Shown: piece after piece, positions 44,819 through 57,020 of the stretch
Layout of the letters: every line of letters begins with the position of its first letter
How positions within the stretch are numbered: the first letter of the stretch is position 1
Assembly (NCBI RefSeq): GCF_000253255.1
Contig: NC_015580.1
Location: 3,609,001 to 3,673,000 of the forward strand
Length of the DNA: 64,000 nucleotides
Direction of reading: 5' to 3'
From: Novosphingobium sp. PP1Y
Lineage (GTDB): Bacteria > Pseudomonadota > Alphaproteobacteria > Sphingomonadales > Sphingomonadaceae
Made by a program: the position numbers and the translations under genes
Notes under the pieces: generated by a model
What the model was told of the DNA's origin: nothing
The model's database searches: none
The model's input: only the letters and a program-made list of their open reading frames with translations

Positions 44819-44848
44819 AAGGGCGGTCCCGAGGGGCCGCCCTTTTGC
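44819..44848 (+). terminator. Rho-independent terminator after small ORF
   Basis: AAGGGCGG (44819-44826) pairs with CCGCCCTT (44837-44844), giving an 8-bp stem, followed by TTTTGCTTT. This is a textbook intrinsic terminator 22 nt past the small ORF stop. Confidence 0.8.
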
Positions 44849-45121
44849 TTTGCACCTGCACAATATCGCGGCCTGAGCGACTTGCGCTCACTCCGGACGG
44901 CACCCCGAAAAGGCTCCTCCTCGCACGAATGCACGATGCGCAAGCAAGGCTTGCGCTGAGTTCGCGGACGGAGCTGCCGCCCAGCCGCGACCGACAAAAC
45001 ACCCCTGCCGGTTCCAACCGAGGCGATTCGCTAGGCGCAGCTGCTCGTCGGCGCCATCGCATCGGTACGGCGCATGGCCGCCAACTCTTGTGGAAAAGCG
45101 CCCCTCCCATGCCGCTTTTGC

Positions 45122-45150
45122 TTGGGTTTGCCGGGGCCAATGCCTATAGA
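45122..45150 (+). promoter_or_regulatory. candidate promoter of gyrB
   Basis: TTGGGT (45122-45127), 17-nt spacer, TATAGA (45145-45150). The predicted transcript start falls at about the gyrB ATG (45157). The -35 matches 3 of 6 and the -10 matches 4 of 6 bases of the sigma-70 consensus. Confidence 0.4.
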
Positions 45151-45156
45151 CTCGCC

Positions 45157-47664
<2,508 letters not shown>

Positions 47665-47788
47665 GGCCCATGTGAGGGTGCGCAATGCGCGCCCTTCGAC
47701 ACATCGGAATCGATTGGGAACAGTCCGCCGCAAGGCGGTCTGCCTTTCCGGTGTTGCGCCGGGACGCATGCGACCATAAGTTGCGCCG

Positions 47789-49672
47789 ATGCGTATTCTT
47801 CTTGCCGCGGTCCTCCTGGCCAGCACTGCACCGTTCAGCCCCGTCCTTGCGTCCGAGACGGCTAGCCCCGCTCCCATCCTGACGACGCCCGAGGCCAGGG
47901 ACGTCTGGACCCATGCACAGCCGGAAGTGGCGCGCGTCACCCATGTCGCGCTCGACCTCGACGTCGACTTCGCCACCAGGACACTGGGCGGCACGGCGGT
48001 GCTTGACGTCCTGGCCGCGCCGGGCGCGACGCAGATCGTGCTGGATGTCGACGACCTCGATATCGCGTCCGTAACCGATGCCTCGGGCAAGGCGTTGAAT
48101 TGGAAGGTAGGCGCCGACGATCCGGACCTCGGCTCCGCCATGACCGTCGATCTCGCCGGAGCCAGGCAGATCCGCATTGCCTACCGCACCAGGCAGGGTG
48201 CCAGCGCGCTGCAATGGCTTCCGCCGGAAATGACCGCGGGCAAGAACAAGCCCTACCTGTTCAGCCAGGGTCAGCCGATCAACAACCGCAGCTGGATCCC
48301 GACGCAGGACAGCCCGGGCATCCGCCAGACCTGGGAAGCCTCGCTGACCGTCCCGGGCGATCTGGTCGCGGTGATGAGCGCGGAGAAGCTTTCGGGCGAC
48401 AAGGGCGAGCGACTGCCTGACGGGCGCCGCCGCTTCCGCTTCCGCATGGACAAGCCGGTTCCGCCCTACCTCATCGCCTTCGCGGTGGGCGACATCCGGT
48501 TCAAGTCGCTCGGCCCGCGTTCGGGCGTCTGGGCCGAAGCGCCGATGCTCGACAAGGCGGCGAAGGAATTCGGCGACGTCGAGAAGATGATCGACGCGGC
48601 CTCCGCGCTTTACGGTCCCTATCGCTGGGGTCGATACGACATGCTGGTGCTGCCGCCTGCCTTCCCCTTCGGCGGGATGGAAAACCCGATGCTCACGTTC
48701 CTGACGCCGACCATCATCACCGGCGACCGGTCGAACACCGACGTCGTGGCGCATGAGCTGGCGCATTCGTGGTCCGGCAATCTCGTCACCAATGCGACAT
48801 GGTCGGACTCGTGGCTCAACGAGGGCTTCACGACCTATTTCGAGAACCGCATCATGGAATCGCTCTACGGGAAGGAGCGCGCCGCGATTTACGCCGATCT
48901 CGATTGGGACGGCTTGCTGCGCGACATCAAGGCGGCCGGGGGCGAGACCGCGGCGACCACCCGCCTGCACGGCGATCCGGGCGCGACGGCGGGCCAGCTC
49001 GACTACTTCAAGGGCTCGAATTTCCTGCGCATGATCGAATATACCGTGGGCCGTGAGCGTTGGGACGCCTACCTCACCTCCTATTTCGATCGTCACGCAT
49101 TCCAGCCGCAGACGACCGCCGGGTTCCTGGCCGACTTGCGCGAACATCTGCTCAAGGACGATTGCGCACTCGAACTCAAGCTGCAGCTCGACCGCTGGGC
49201 CTATGCGGCGGGGCTGCCCGACAATGCGGTTCACGTCAAAAGCGCGACGCTGGCGAAGATCGACGAAAAGCTGGCGGCCTACACGGCTGGCGGACCGGCA
49301 AGCGCAGTGCAGCCGCAGGGCTGGAGCACGCAGGAATGGCTGCGTTTCCTCAACGGCATTCCACGCGAACAGTCCCCCGCGCGCCTTAAGGAGCTGGACG
49401 AGACGCTTGGCCTGTCCGCCTCCACCAACGCCTATGTGCAGTCCGCATGGCTCGAACTCGCCATTGCCAACCGCTATGAGCCGGCGCTGCCGACACTGCG
49501 CCGCTACGTCGCGTCGATCGGGCGCGGGCTGCTGATCGCGCCGCTCTATCGCGGGTTGATGAAGCAAGGCGAATGGGGCGCGAAGATCGCGCGTGACGAC
49601 TTTGCTGAAGCGAAGCCGACCTATCACCCTGCCACCGCCGATGCGATCGCGCGGATCATACAGGGTAATTGA
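47789..49672 (+). CDS. exported M1-family zinc aminopeptidase
   Basis: A 627-residue aminopeptidase of the M1 family, similar in layout to leukotriene-A4 hydrolase. It has a signal peptide (MRILLAAVLLASTAPFSPVLA) and so is likely periplasmic. The substrate motif GGMEN is at 295-299, the zinc site HELAH at 322-326, and the third ligand Glu345 lies in WLNEGFTTYFE. The C-terminal helical domain, absent from short M1 enzymes, is present. It has its own promoter region of about 120 nt after gyrB. Confidence 0.93.
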   Translation: MRILLAAVLLASTAPFSPVLASETASPAPILTTPEARDVWTHAQPEVARVTHVALDLDVDFATRTLGGTAVLDVLAAPGATQIVLDVDDLDIASVTDASGKALNWKVGADDPDLGSAMTVDLAGARQIRIAYRTRQGASALQWLPPEMTAGKNKPYLFSQGQPINNRSWIPTQDSPGIRQTWEASLTVPGDLVAVMSAEKLSGDKGERLPDGRRRFRFRMDKPVPPYLIAFAVGDIRFKSLGPRSGVWAEAPMLDKAAKEFGDVEKMIDAASALYGPYRWGRYDMLVLPPAFPFGGMENPMLTFLTPTIITGDRSNTDVVAHELAHSWSGNLVTNATWSDSWLNEGFTTYFENRIMESLYGKERAAIYADLDWDGLLRDIKAAGGETAATTRLHGDPGATAGQLDYFKGSNFLRMIEYTVGRERWDAYLTSYFDRHAFQPQTTAGFLADLREHLLKDDCALELKLQLDRWAYAAGLPDNAVHVKSATLAKIDEKLAAYTAGGPASAVQPQGWSTQEWLRFLNGIPREQSPARLKELDETLGLSASTNAYVQSAWLELAIANRYEPALPTLRRYVASIGRGLLIAPLYRGLMKQGEWGAKIARDDFAEAKPTYHPATADAIARIIQGN

Positions 49673-49750
49673 ACGCAGCTTCGTGACGAGGCGCAGTATA
49701 TGGGCTAATACAGCCATCATGACTGCACTCCCATTCGGCGGGGCGGGGCG

Positions 49751-50152
49751 ATGAACGGGTCGATCGGCGCTGCGCCTTCGGCCGCGGACTTCGATGCCCT
49801 GGCCCGCTCTGCCTTCGCGCGCATTCCCGAACCGTTTTCCCGGCACCTGGACGGCATCACCGTCCAGGTCGAGGAATTCGCCGACGAGGAAACCCTCGAG
49901 GCGCTCGGCATGGACGACGCCTGGGAACTCACAGGCCTGTATCAGGGGCGCCCGATGGACGAGGAAACGGTGTGGAGTGCAGGCGAACTGCCCTCGCGCA
50001 TCACCCTCTACCGACAGCCGCTACTGGCCGAATGGTGCGAAACCGGGGTCAGCCTCGAGGCGCTGGTGACCCACGTGGTGATCCACGAGGTCGGCCACCA
50101 CTTCGGCCTGTCCGACGCGCAGATGCACGCGCTCGAGGGACAGGCGCACTAG
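49751..50152 (+). CDS. small zincin-like metalloprotease (DUF1025 type)
   Basis: A 133-residue protein ending in the zinc motif HEVGHHFGLSD, in which the third ligand is the Asp as in the short zincin family once called DUF1025 (metallopeptidase family protein). Upstream markers RITLYRQPLLAEWCE and DEETVWSAGELPSRI also fit that family. No signal peptide, so probably cytoplasmic. Substrates are not known. It lies 78 nt after the M1 aminopeptidase and converges on glnD. Confidence 0.88.
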   Translation: MNGSIGAAPSAADFDALARSAFARIPEPFSRHLDGITVQVEEFADEETLEALGMDDAWELTGLYQGRPMDEETVWSAGELPSRITLYRQPLLAEWCETGVSLEALVTHVVIHEVGHHFGLSDAQMHALEGQAH

Positions 50153-50166
50153 CGGCTCGACGCCGC

Positions 50167-50184
50167 GCGGGCTGCAAGGCCCGC
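50167..50184. terminator. possible shared hairpin between zincin gene and glnD
   Basis: GCGGGC and GCCCGC (50167-50172, 50179-50184) form a 6-bp stem between two convergent genes. No T-run; weak. Confidence 0.25.
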
Positions 50185-52940
50185 TAGGCGGCGACTTCCT
50201 CTACCGTTCGCTCGCTGGCTGCGTCGAGCAGGCGGCGTTCCAGCGCCTTGAGCCGGCTGGTCGCGGTCAGCTTCTCGCCCAGCAGATCGGTCACGTAGAA
50301 CGTGTCGGCCGCGCGCTCGCCATATGTGGCGACATGAGCCGAATAGACCATCAGCTTCGATTCGAAGAGGGCGTGGGCCAGCCGGTTGAGCAGGGCCGGA
50401 CGATCCCTCGCATTGACCTCGACGACGGTGAAGCGGTTCGAGGCCTTGTTGTCGAAGATCACCCGCGGGCGCACCTCGAAGGCATCGGCGCGCGGCCGGG
50501 CATCGGGCTTGGCGACCAGTTGCGGCAGGATCTTGATCCGGTTGGCCAGCGCATTCTCGATGGAGGTGCGCAGCCTTTCGAGCTGGCTCTCCTCCATGAA
50601 CGGCCGGCCCAGCGGGTCCTGTACGAGAAAATTGTCGACCGCGCGCCCGGTGCGCGTGGTGTGGATGCGCGCATCGATGATGTTGCCGCCGGCGAGGTGG
50701 ATGCCGCCCGCGATGCGATAGAACAAGCCTGGATGATCCGAGGCGATGACGGTGACGAGCGTCGCGCCATGCGCCTGGTAGTATTCGGTATGGATCGAGA
50801 GCGCGTGCCCCAGCGCCTCGGCCGCCTCGAGCTGGGCGAGGTTCTTGGCGATGACGTCCTCGCTCTCGGCGATCCAGTAGGAATCGACGAACTTGGCGCC
50901 GACTTTCTCGATAAGCGCGGCATTGGCCGGTTCCAGCGCCTCGACCGCGGCCTTCTTTGCGGCAATGCGCTTCTCGCGACCGAATTCGGCGTGGCCGAGG
51001 CGCAGGCGCTCCTCGGTGGCAGCATAGAGTTCGCCGATAAGCTGGCGCTTCCAGCTGTTCCAGGTTCCGGGGCCGACGGCGCGGATATCGACGATGGTCA
51101 GCATCGTCAGCTGGCGCAGGCGGTCGAGCGACTGCACGACCTGCACGAAATCGGTGATCGTCTTGGCGTCCGAGAGGTCGCGCTTGAAGGCAGTGGCGGA
51201 AAGCAGCAGGTGCTGGCGCACCAGCCAGCTCACCAGCTCGGTCTCGTCCTCGTCGAGTCCGAAGCGCGGGCACAGCTTGAGCGCGATCTCTGCGCCCAGC
51301 ACCGAATGGTCCCCGCCCCGCCCCTTGGCGATGTCATGCAGCAAGACCGAGGCATAGAGCGCGCGGCGTGAACGGACCTTGTGGACGATGTCGTGCGCCA
51401 GCGGGTGATCGTTCTTCAGCTCGCCCTTCTCGATCCGCGAGAGCAGGCCGATCGCCCGGATCGTGTGCTCGTCCACCGTGTAGTGGTGGTACATGTCGAA
51501 TTGCATCTGCGCATTGACGCGTCCGAACTCGGTCACGAAGCGGCCGAACACACCCGCCTCGTTGAAGGCGCGCAAGGAGATTTCGGGATTGTTGCGACTG
51601 GTGAGCAGTTCCATGAACAGCTCGTTGGCTCGCTTGTCGCGGCGCACGTCTCCCTTGATCAATACGGCATCGCGGGAGATCAGGCGCATCGTCTCGGGAT
51701 GGATTTCGAGCCCCTCCTTGTCGGCCAGCACGAAGATCTCGAGCATGCGCACCGGATCGCTTTCGAACCAGTCGTCGCTCGGCGCCTTGATGCGCCCGCC
51801 GAAGACCTTGTAGCCCTTGAGCGTGCGGGGCTTGGCGCGAAACCCGGCCAGCAGGCCGCGCGGCTGCTTGCGCGCGAACTGCTCGTCGAGCTGGGCGAGG
51901 AACACCCCGGTCAGGTTGCCGACGACTTTCGCCTGCAGGAAGAAGAAGTGCATGAAGCGCTCGACCGCGCTCTTGCCGGGCCGGTCGGCATAGTTCATCC
52001 GCGCCGCAACCTCGCGCTGCATGTCGAAGGTCAGGCGATCCTCGGCCCGCTTGGTGATCGTGTGCAGATGGCAGCGCACCGCCCAGAAGAAGTTCTCGGC
52101 GCGGCGGAACGCCTTGTATTCCTTGGACGTAAGCAAGCCGACCTGCACCAGTTCGGACGGGTCGCGCACCTTGTGGATGTACTTGCCGATCCAGTAAAGC
52201 GTGTGCAGGTCGCGCAGCGAGCCCTTGCCTTCCTTGACGTTGGGCTCGACCACGTAACGGCTATCGCCCATGCGCTTGTGCCGTTCTTCGCGCTCGGCCA
52301 GCTTCTCGACCACGAACTGGCGTTCGGTGCCGGAAACCACATCGCTCCAGAAGCGTTGGCGCGCTTCCTCGTAGAGATCCTGGTCGCCCCAGACGTAGCG
52401 CCCTTCCAGCATGGCTGTGCGGATCGTCAGGTCCGAGCGGCTCATCTTCACCATCTCGTCGAGCGAGCGACTCGAGTGCCCGATCTTGAGGCCCAGGTCC
52501 CAGAGGAAATAGAGCATCGCCTCGATCACCTGTTCGCACCACGGCGTCTGCTTGATCGGGGTAAGGAAGGCGATGTCGACGTCCGAATGCGGCGCCATTT
52601 CACCGCGGCCATAGCCACCCACGGCCATGATCGTCAGGCGCTCCCCGCGCGAGCGATTGCTGACCGGATAGACATTTTCGACCACGTGATCGTGAATCAC
52701 CCGCATGAGCTGGTCGACCAGGAAGGCCTGCGCCTCGGCCACGTCGTGCCCGGCGGAAGGCTTGCCGGTCAGACGTTCGGCAATTTCTGCGCGCCCCGCA
52801 TCCAGCGCGCCGCGCAGCACATCGACAATGGCGCGGCGCGCCTTGGTGTGGCCGGACTCGTCAACCAGCTTGTCGATGGACAGGACCAGGGCACGGCGGT
52901 CGATGACGGAACGCGGGGAGGGAATGCGGATGACGCTCAT
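50184..52940 (-). CDS. glnD: PII uridylyltransferase / uridylyl-removing enzyme
   Basis: GlnD senses glutamine and adds or removes UMP on PII proteins to control nitrogen assimilation. The 918-residue length is standard. Order: nucleotidyltransferase domain (GGYGRGEMAPHSDVDIAFL), then an HD domain (VLLHDIAKGRGGDHS), then two ACT domains at the C-terminus (ASDHPGLFYRIAGGIH ... NARDRPALLNRLAHALF). It stands alone on the minus strand and is divergent from lgt across 197 nt. Confidence 0.97.
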   Translation of the reverse strand: MSVIRIPSPRSVIDRRALVLSIDKLVDESGHTKARRAIVDVLRGALDAGRAEIAERLTGKPSAGHDVAEAQAFLVDQLMRVIHDHVVENVYPVSNRSRGERLTIMAVGGYGRGEMAPHSDVDIAFLTPIKQTPWCEQVIEAMLYFLWDLGLKIGHSSRSLDEMVKMSRSDLTIRTAMLEGRYVWGDQDLYEEARQRFWSDVVSGTERQFVVEKLAEREERHKRMGDSRYVVEPNVKEGKGSLRDLHTLYWIGKYIHKVRDPSELVQVGLLTSKEYKAFRRAENFFWAVRCHLHTITKRAEDRLTFDMQREVAARMNYADRPGKSAVERFMHFFFLQAKVVGNLTGVFLAQLDEQFARKQPRGLLAGFRAKPRTLKGYKVFGGRIKAPSDDWFESDPVRMLEIFVLADKEGLEIHPETMRLISRDAVLIKGDVRRDKRANELFMELLTSRNNPEISLRAFNEAGVFGRFVTEFGRVNAQMQFDMYHHYTVDEHTIRAIGLLSRIEKGELKNDHPLAHDIVHKVRSRRALYASVLLHDIAKGRGGDHSVLGAEIALKLCPRFGLDEDETELVSWLVRQHLLLSATAFKRDLSDAKTITDFVQVVQSLDRLRQLTMLTIVDIRAVGPGTWNSWKRQLIGELYAATEERLRLGHAEFGREKRIAAKKAAVEALEPANAALIEKVGAKFVDSYWIAESEDVIAKNLAQLEAAEALGHALSIHTEYYQAHGATLVTVIASDHPGLFYRIAGGIHLAGGNIIDARIHTTRTGRAVDNFLVQDPLGRPFMEESQLERLRTSIENALANRIKILPQLVAKPDARPRADAFEVRPRVIFDNKASNRFTVVEVNARDRPALLNRLAHALFESKLMVYSAHVATYGERAADTFYVTDLLGEKLTATSRLKALERRLLDAASERTVEEVAA

Positions 52941-53137
52941 ATCCCATGACTTCTAGACGGCGCGGGCCTCAAGGGAAACCCGCTCTCGGTGAAGATCGCG
53001 AACGCGCCGCCCGAACGCCATTTTCGCGATGAACCGGCAAAACCCGGCTATCTTCGCCCCTCCCACTATGCCAGAAGGCCGCCAAGCAGCCGCCGGTCCC
53101 GGCGGACACGGTAACGCAAAAACACGAGGTCGAACGC

Positions 53138-54037
53138 TTGTCCCTGCTGACCCTTGCCGCTGCTGCCGCACAGGCACACGAACCGATTCACTGGGTCGAC
53201 CTGGGCCTGAAGAACTATCTCTTCCGGATCGGCAGCTTCGAGCTGCGCTGGTACTCGCTCGCCTATCTGGCCGGCATCGTGCTGGGCTACTGGCACCTCT
53301 CACGCATGATCAGGTCACCGGGCGCGCCCCTGGCACAACGCCATGCCGACGACCTGTTCTTCTACTGCACGCTCGGCATCATCCTGGGCGGCAGGCTCGG
53401 CTATGCCACGTTCTACACCGGCGGCAACACCGGCATTCCCAGCCTCTGGACCCACCCGACAGAGCTGCTTTCGCTGTGGCACGGCGGAATGAGCTTTCAT
53501 GGCGGCCTTATCGGCGTGCTGCTGGCAATGCTCTGGGTTTCGTGGCGCGGCGGACTGAACTTCGTGCGCGTGGCGGACTACCTTTCGGTCTGTGTGCCCT
53601 TCGGCATGATGTTCGGACGCCTCGCCAATTTCGTGAACGGCGAACTCTGGGGCCGCGTGGTCACCAATCCGAACCTGCCCTGGGCGATGGTCTTTCCCGA
53701 TGCGCCGGACCAGCTCCCGCGCCACCCCAGCCAGCTTTACGAAGCCGGGCTGGAGGGCCTGCTGATGATCGTCATCATGCTCACCCTATACTGGAAGACG
53801 CGCGCACGCTTCCGTCCCGGCCTGCTGGTGGGTGTATTTACCGTCGGCATCGGCTGCGCCCGTTTCTTCGTCGAGTTCTTCCGCGAACCTGATGCCCAGC
53901 TTGAGGACTTCGCCCGTGAAACCGGGCTTTCGATGGGTCAGTGGCTGACGATCCCGCTGATCCTGCTGGGACTGTTCATGATCGCCCGCGCCCTCGCCAA
54001 ACCGGCGCTTGCCAGCGGTAGGCCCGCCACCGCCTGA
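53138..54037 (+). CDS. lgt: prolipoprotein diacylglyceryl transferase Lgt
   Basis: Lgt transfers diacylglycerol from phosphatidylglycerol to the lipobox Cys of prolipoproteins. The 299-residue inner-membrane enzyme shows family motifs LGGRLGYATFY, HGGMSFHGGLIG, GRLANFVNGELWGR (the Lgt signature) and RHPSQLYEA, with about seven membrane segments. It uses TTG 53138, with ACGAGGT about 9 nt upstream. Its stop overlaps the next ATG (TGATG), so it is probably coupled to the methyltransferase gene. Confidence 0.95.
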   Translation: MSLLTLAAAAAQAHEPIHWVDLGLKNYLFRIGSFELRWYSLAYLAGIVLGYWHLSRMIRSPGAPLAQRHADDLFFYCTLGIILGGRLGYATFYTGGNTGIPSLWTHPTELLSLWHGGMSFHGGLIGVLLAMLWVSWRGGLNFVRVADYLSVCVPFGMMFGRLANFVNGELWGRVVTNPNLPWAMVFPDAPDQLPRHPSQLYEAGLEGLLMIVIMLTLYWKTRARFRPGLLVGVFTVGIGCARFFVEFFREPDAQLEDFARETGLSMGQWLTIPLILLGLFMIARALAKPALASGRPATA

Positions 54038-55101
54038 TGACCGGCATCGAGGACAGCCGCGACCCGCTGGATGCGATCTTCCGGCGGCTGATCGCCAATT
54101 ACGGCCCGATCACGCTCATGCACTACATGGGCGAATCGAATGCGCGTTACTACTCGGGCAAGGATCCGCTGGGCAGCGCGGGCGACTTCATCACTGCGCC
54201 CGAAATCAGCCAGATGTTCGGCGAGCTCATCGGCCTGTGGCTGGCCGACATGTGGATACGCGCCGGACGCAGCGACAAGGTCCACTACGTCGAACTCGGA
54301 CCCGGCCGCGGCACGCTGGCGCGCGATGCGCTCAGGGCCATGAAGAAGTACGGCCTCGAACCCAAGGTCCACTTCGTCGAGAGTTCGGCCGCGCTCAAGG
54401 ACATCCAGCTTGCCGCAGTGCCGCAGGCGCAGTGGCATGACGACATGTCCACCCTGCCTGCGCGCGGCCCACTGCTGATCGTGGGCAACGAATTCCTCGA
54501 TGCACTGCCGATCCGACAGCTGGTCAAGACCGCGCAGGGCTGGCGCGAGCGCATGGTCGGCCTCGACGACGACGAACGCTTCATCCCGGTCGCGGGGGAC
54601 AAGCCGATGGACGCCGCGATTCCAGAGGCGCGGCGCGAGGCCGAGGACGGCACCCTGATCGAGACCTGCCCGGGCGCGGCCTCGGTCACTTACGAGATTT
54701 CGGGCAGGCTGCTGGCGCAAGGCGGCGCAGCCCTGCTGATCGACTACGGATACGACGAGCCGCGCACCGGCTCGACCCTGCAGGCGCTGCGCGAACACAA
54801 GATGGTCGATCCTTTCGCCATGCCGGGCGAGGCCGACCTCACGGCGCATGTGGACTTTGCAGCAATGGCCAATGTCGTGCAGGCGCGCGGCGTGCGGCAC
54901 CTAGGTACTGTCACGCAGGGCCACTGGCTGCGCGCGCTGGGGATCGAGGCGCGGGCGCAGAGCCTGGCCAAGGTCGCCCCGCAGCATGCAGAGGCGATCC
55001 AGTCGGCGATGCACCGCCTGGTTGCCGAGGACCAGATGGGCTCGCTGTTCAAGGTCATGGGCATCGGTGCGCCGGAATGGCCGCTCGGCGCAGGGTTCTG
55101 A
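54037..55101 (+). CDS. MidA/NDUFAF7-family SAM-dependent methyltransferase
   Basis: A 354-residue Rossmann-fold enzyme of the DUF185 family. Human NDUFAF7 methylates an Arg of complex I subunit NDUFS2 (NuoD homologue), so a role in respiratory complex I assembly is likely but not proved here. Family motifs: GSAGDFITAPEISQMFGELIGLW at the N-terminus, VELGPGRGTLARDAL (SAM binding), and IVGNEFLDALPIRQLV. The ATG overlaps the lgt stop. The stop is 21 nt before the next convergent gene. Confidence 0.9.
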   Translation: MTGIEDSRDPLDAIFRRLIANYGPITLMHYMGESNARYYSGKDPLGSAGDFITAPEISQMFGELIGLWLADMWIRAGRSDKVHYVELGPGRGTLARDALRAMKKYGLEPKVHFVESSAALKDIQLAAVPQAQWHDDMSTLPARGPLLIVGNEFLDALPIRQLVKTAQGWRERMVGLDDDERFIPVAGDKPMDAAIPEARREAEDGTLIETCPGAASVTYEISGRLLAQGGAALLIDYGYDEPRTGSTLQALREHKMVDPFAMPGEADLTAHVDFAAMANVVQARGVRHLGTVTQGHWLRALGIEARAQSLAKVAPQHAEAIQSAMHRLVAEDQMGSLFKVMGIGAPEWPLGAGF

Positions 55102-55122
55102 CCGCGCCGAGACCGATGTCGG

Positions 55123-56859
55123 TCAGTTCCTGCGTTCGATGGCCCGCTGCTCCTGCGGCACCTGCCGCACCGGAACCGCTCCGATCCACTGCTGGAAGGC
55201 ATCGGTATCGACCATGCCCTTGCGGACATCCCTGCCCCTGGTGAAAGTGACGAAGCCGTCGCCGCCCTCGGCCAGGAAGTTATTCACGGTCACGCGGTAG
55301 TCGGCCTGCGCATCGACGGGCTTGCCGCCGATCGTCAAGGTCAGCAGGCGCTCACCCGCAGGACGCCCCAAGTCGTAGGTAAAGTGCACGTTTGCGGAAG
55401 GAGCGAGGACCTGCTGGACTTTCGCCCGGCTCAGCCCGTCCTCGATCGCATCGCGCACTTGCGAGCCGGTCAGCGTCATCGTCACCAGGGTATTGTTGAA
55501 GGGCTGGACCGCATAGATCTGCCCGAAGGTCACTTCGCCGCCCGCTCCCGGATCGATCGGCGCGCGGATGCCGAAGGGGTTGGTGAAGGCGATCTGCGCC
55601 CCGGCCTCACGGCTGGCGGCAAGCTGTGCATCGGCGATCAGATTGCCCAGCGAACCGCCGGTCATGCCCTCGTTCGCCGCCTTCGAGGCCGGCCCTGACA
55701 AGCGCCCCACGGGCCGCGAGACTTGCGCCTGTGCATCCTCGACATAGCGCGCGACATAGGCGCTGACGTCGGCGCGCGGCCGGAACGCGGGATAAAGCGC
55801 CGTATTGGCAACGGCCCCGCGCCCGCTGGAATAGGCCTGCGACTGGACGATGACGTTGTGCGCCTTCTTGGCGAGAACGCGATGGCTTGCAGGGTCGATG
55901 GTAAGCGTGATGTCGGTCACTGCCTTGCCGTAGACATTCGCGCTCGTCAGCAGGATCGGCCGCGACGGATCGATTTCTCCGTAATTGCAGACATAGGCCC
56001 AGTGGGTGTGGCCCGAGACGACGACGTCGACGCGCGGATCGATCCTGGCAAGGATCGGCAGGATGCCGCCGTTCAGCCCCTCGCAGCCATTGGGATCGGA
56101 TTCGCCGGTCGTCTTGCCGCCCTGGTGGATCAGCACGACGATGGCATCGGCCCCCGCTGCCTTGAGGCGAGGCACCTCTCGGTTGATCGCCTCGGCCTCG
56201 TCCCCGAAGATCAGTCCCCGGATCTGCTCTGGCGCGACCAGCGTGGGCACTTCGCGCAGCGAGAGGCCGATGAAACCGACTGTCACCTTGCTTGCGCCCG
56301 AACCGAAGGTCTTCATCCCCGTGGCAGGAAACAGCGTCGAACCGTCCGGCTTGTATGTGCTGGCCGCGAGATACCGGTAGCCTGCGCCCTTGAATTGCTC
56401 GAGCTGGCAAGGCTGGAGCCGCGTGTATTTCTCGCAGCCGCCATCCTGCAGGCGCTGCAGTTCCTTCCAGCCGCGGTCGAATTCGTGGTTGCCGACCGCG
56501 TTGAACTCGAGCCCGATGCGGTTCATCACGCCGACCGCAGGCTCATCGAGATGCAGCGAGGAGGCAAGCTGCGAAGCACTGGTCAGGTCGCCGGCGGCCA
56601 CGACCACATTGTTGGGATGCTCGGCCTTGAGCGAATCGACGGCCGAGGCGAGCCATGCCGCCCCGCCTGCCGGCACCGCGACCGTGCCGCCCTTCCCGTC
56701 CGGCGCCCCGACGGAAGCCTTCGGCGGCTCAAGCGCGCCGTGGAAATCGTTGATGGCGATGATCCCCACTTCAACGGGCGCGGCCGTCTGGTCTATCGCC
56801 TGGGGGGTAGTGCAGGCCGCCAGCAGACCAAGCAGGGCAAGGGAAAGTAAGCGTTTCAT
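55123..56859 (-). CDS. 5'-nucleotidase family lipoprotein
   Basis: A 578-residue UshA-like enzyme that hydrolyses nucleotides outside the cytoplasm. The N-terminus is a lipoprotein signal with lipobox LLAAC, Cys16. Metallophosphatase motifs follow: NDFHGALEP, AGDLTSAS, GNHEFDRG, and GHTHWAY; the C-terminal nucleotide-binding domain is also present (GQIYAVQPFNNTLVTMTLTG, ADYRVTVNNFLAEGGDGF). It stands alone, with about 160 nt upstream to the divergent patatin gene. Confidence 0.93.
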   Translation of the reverse strand: MKRLLSLALLGLLAACTTPQAIDQTAAPVEVGIIAINDFHGALEPPKASVGAPDGKGGTVAVPAGGAAWLASAVDSLKAEHPNNVVVAAGDLTSASQLASSLHLDEPAVGVMNRIGLEFNAVGNHEFDRGWKELQRLQDGGCEKYTRLQPCQLEQFKGAGYRYLAASTYKPDGSTLFPATGMKTFGSGASKVTVGFIGLSLREVPTLVAPEQIRGLIFGDEAEAINREVPRLKAAGADAIVVLIHQGGKTTGESDPNGCEGLNGGILPILARIDPRVDVVVSGHTHWAYVCNYGEIDPSRPILLTSANVYGKAVTDITLTIDPASHRVLAKKAHNVIVQSQAYSSGRGAVANTALYPAFRPRADVSAYVARYVEDAQAQVSRPVGRLSGPASKAANEGMTGGSLGNLIADAQLAASREAGAQIAFTNPFGIRAPIDPGAGGEVTFGQIYAVQPFNNTLVTMTLTGSQVRDAIEDGLSRAKVQQVLAPSANVHFTYDLGRPAGERLLTLTIGGKPVDAQADYRVTVNNFLAEGGDGFVTFTRGRDVRKGMVDTDAFQQWIGAVPVRQVPQEQRAIERRN

Positions 56860-57020
56860 GGAAGCGGCTTATCTCGCCTGAAAATGACGGCGGCAAGACG
56901 AAGACGCGCGAACAGGGGCCACGATCGCGGCATCGCCGATTCTTTGCAGGCGGGGGTTGCAAGGCGCCCGATGCGCCCCCACCTGCTGCAGTGCAACATT
57001 CCCATGAGCAGGACCCTGCC

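Noticed and set aside
44845..45156. Longer gyrB frame starting 312 nt earlier
   Set aside because: The extra 104 residues show no homology to GyrB, and the ATG at 45157 starts the standard N-terminus.
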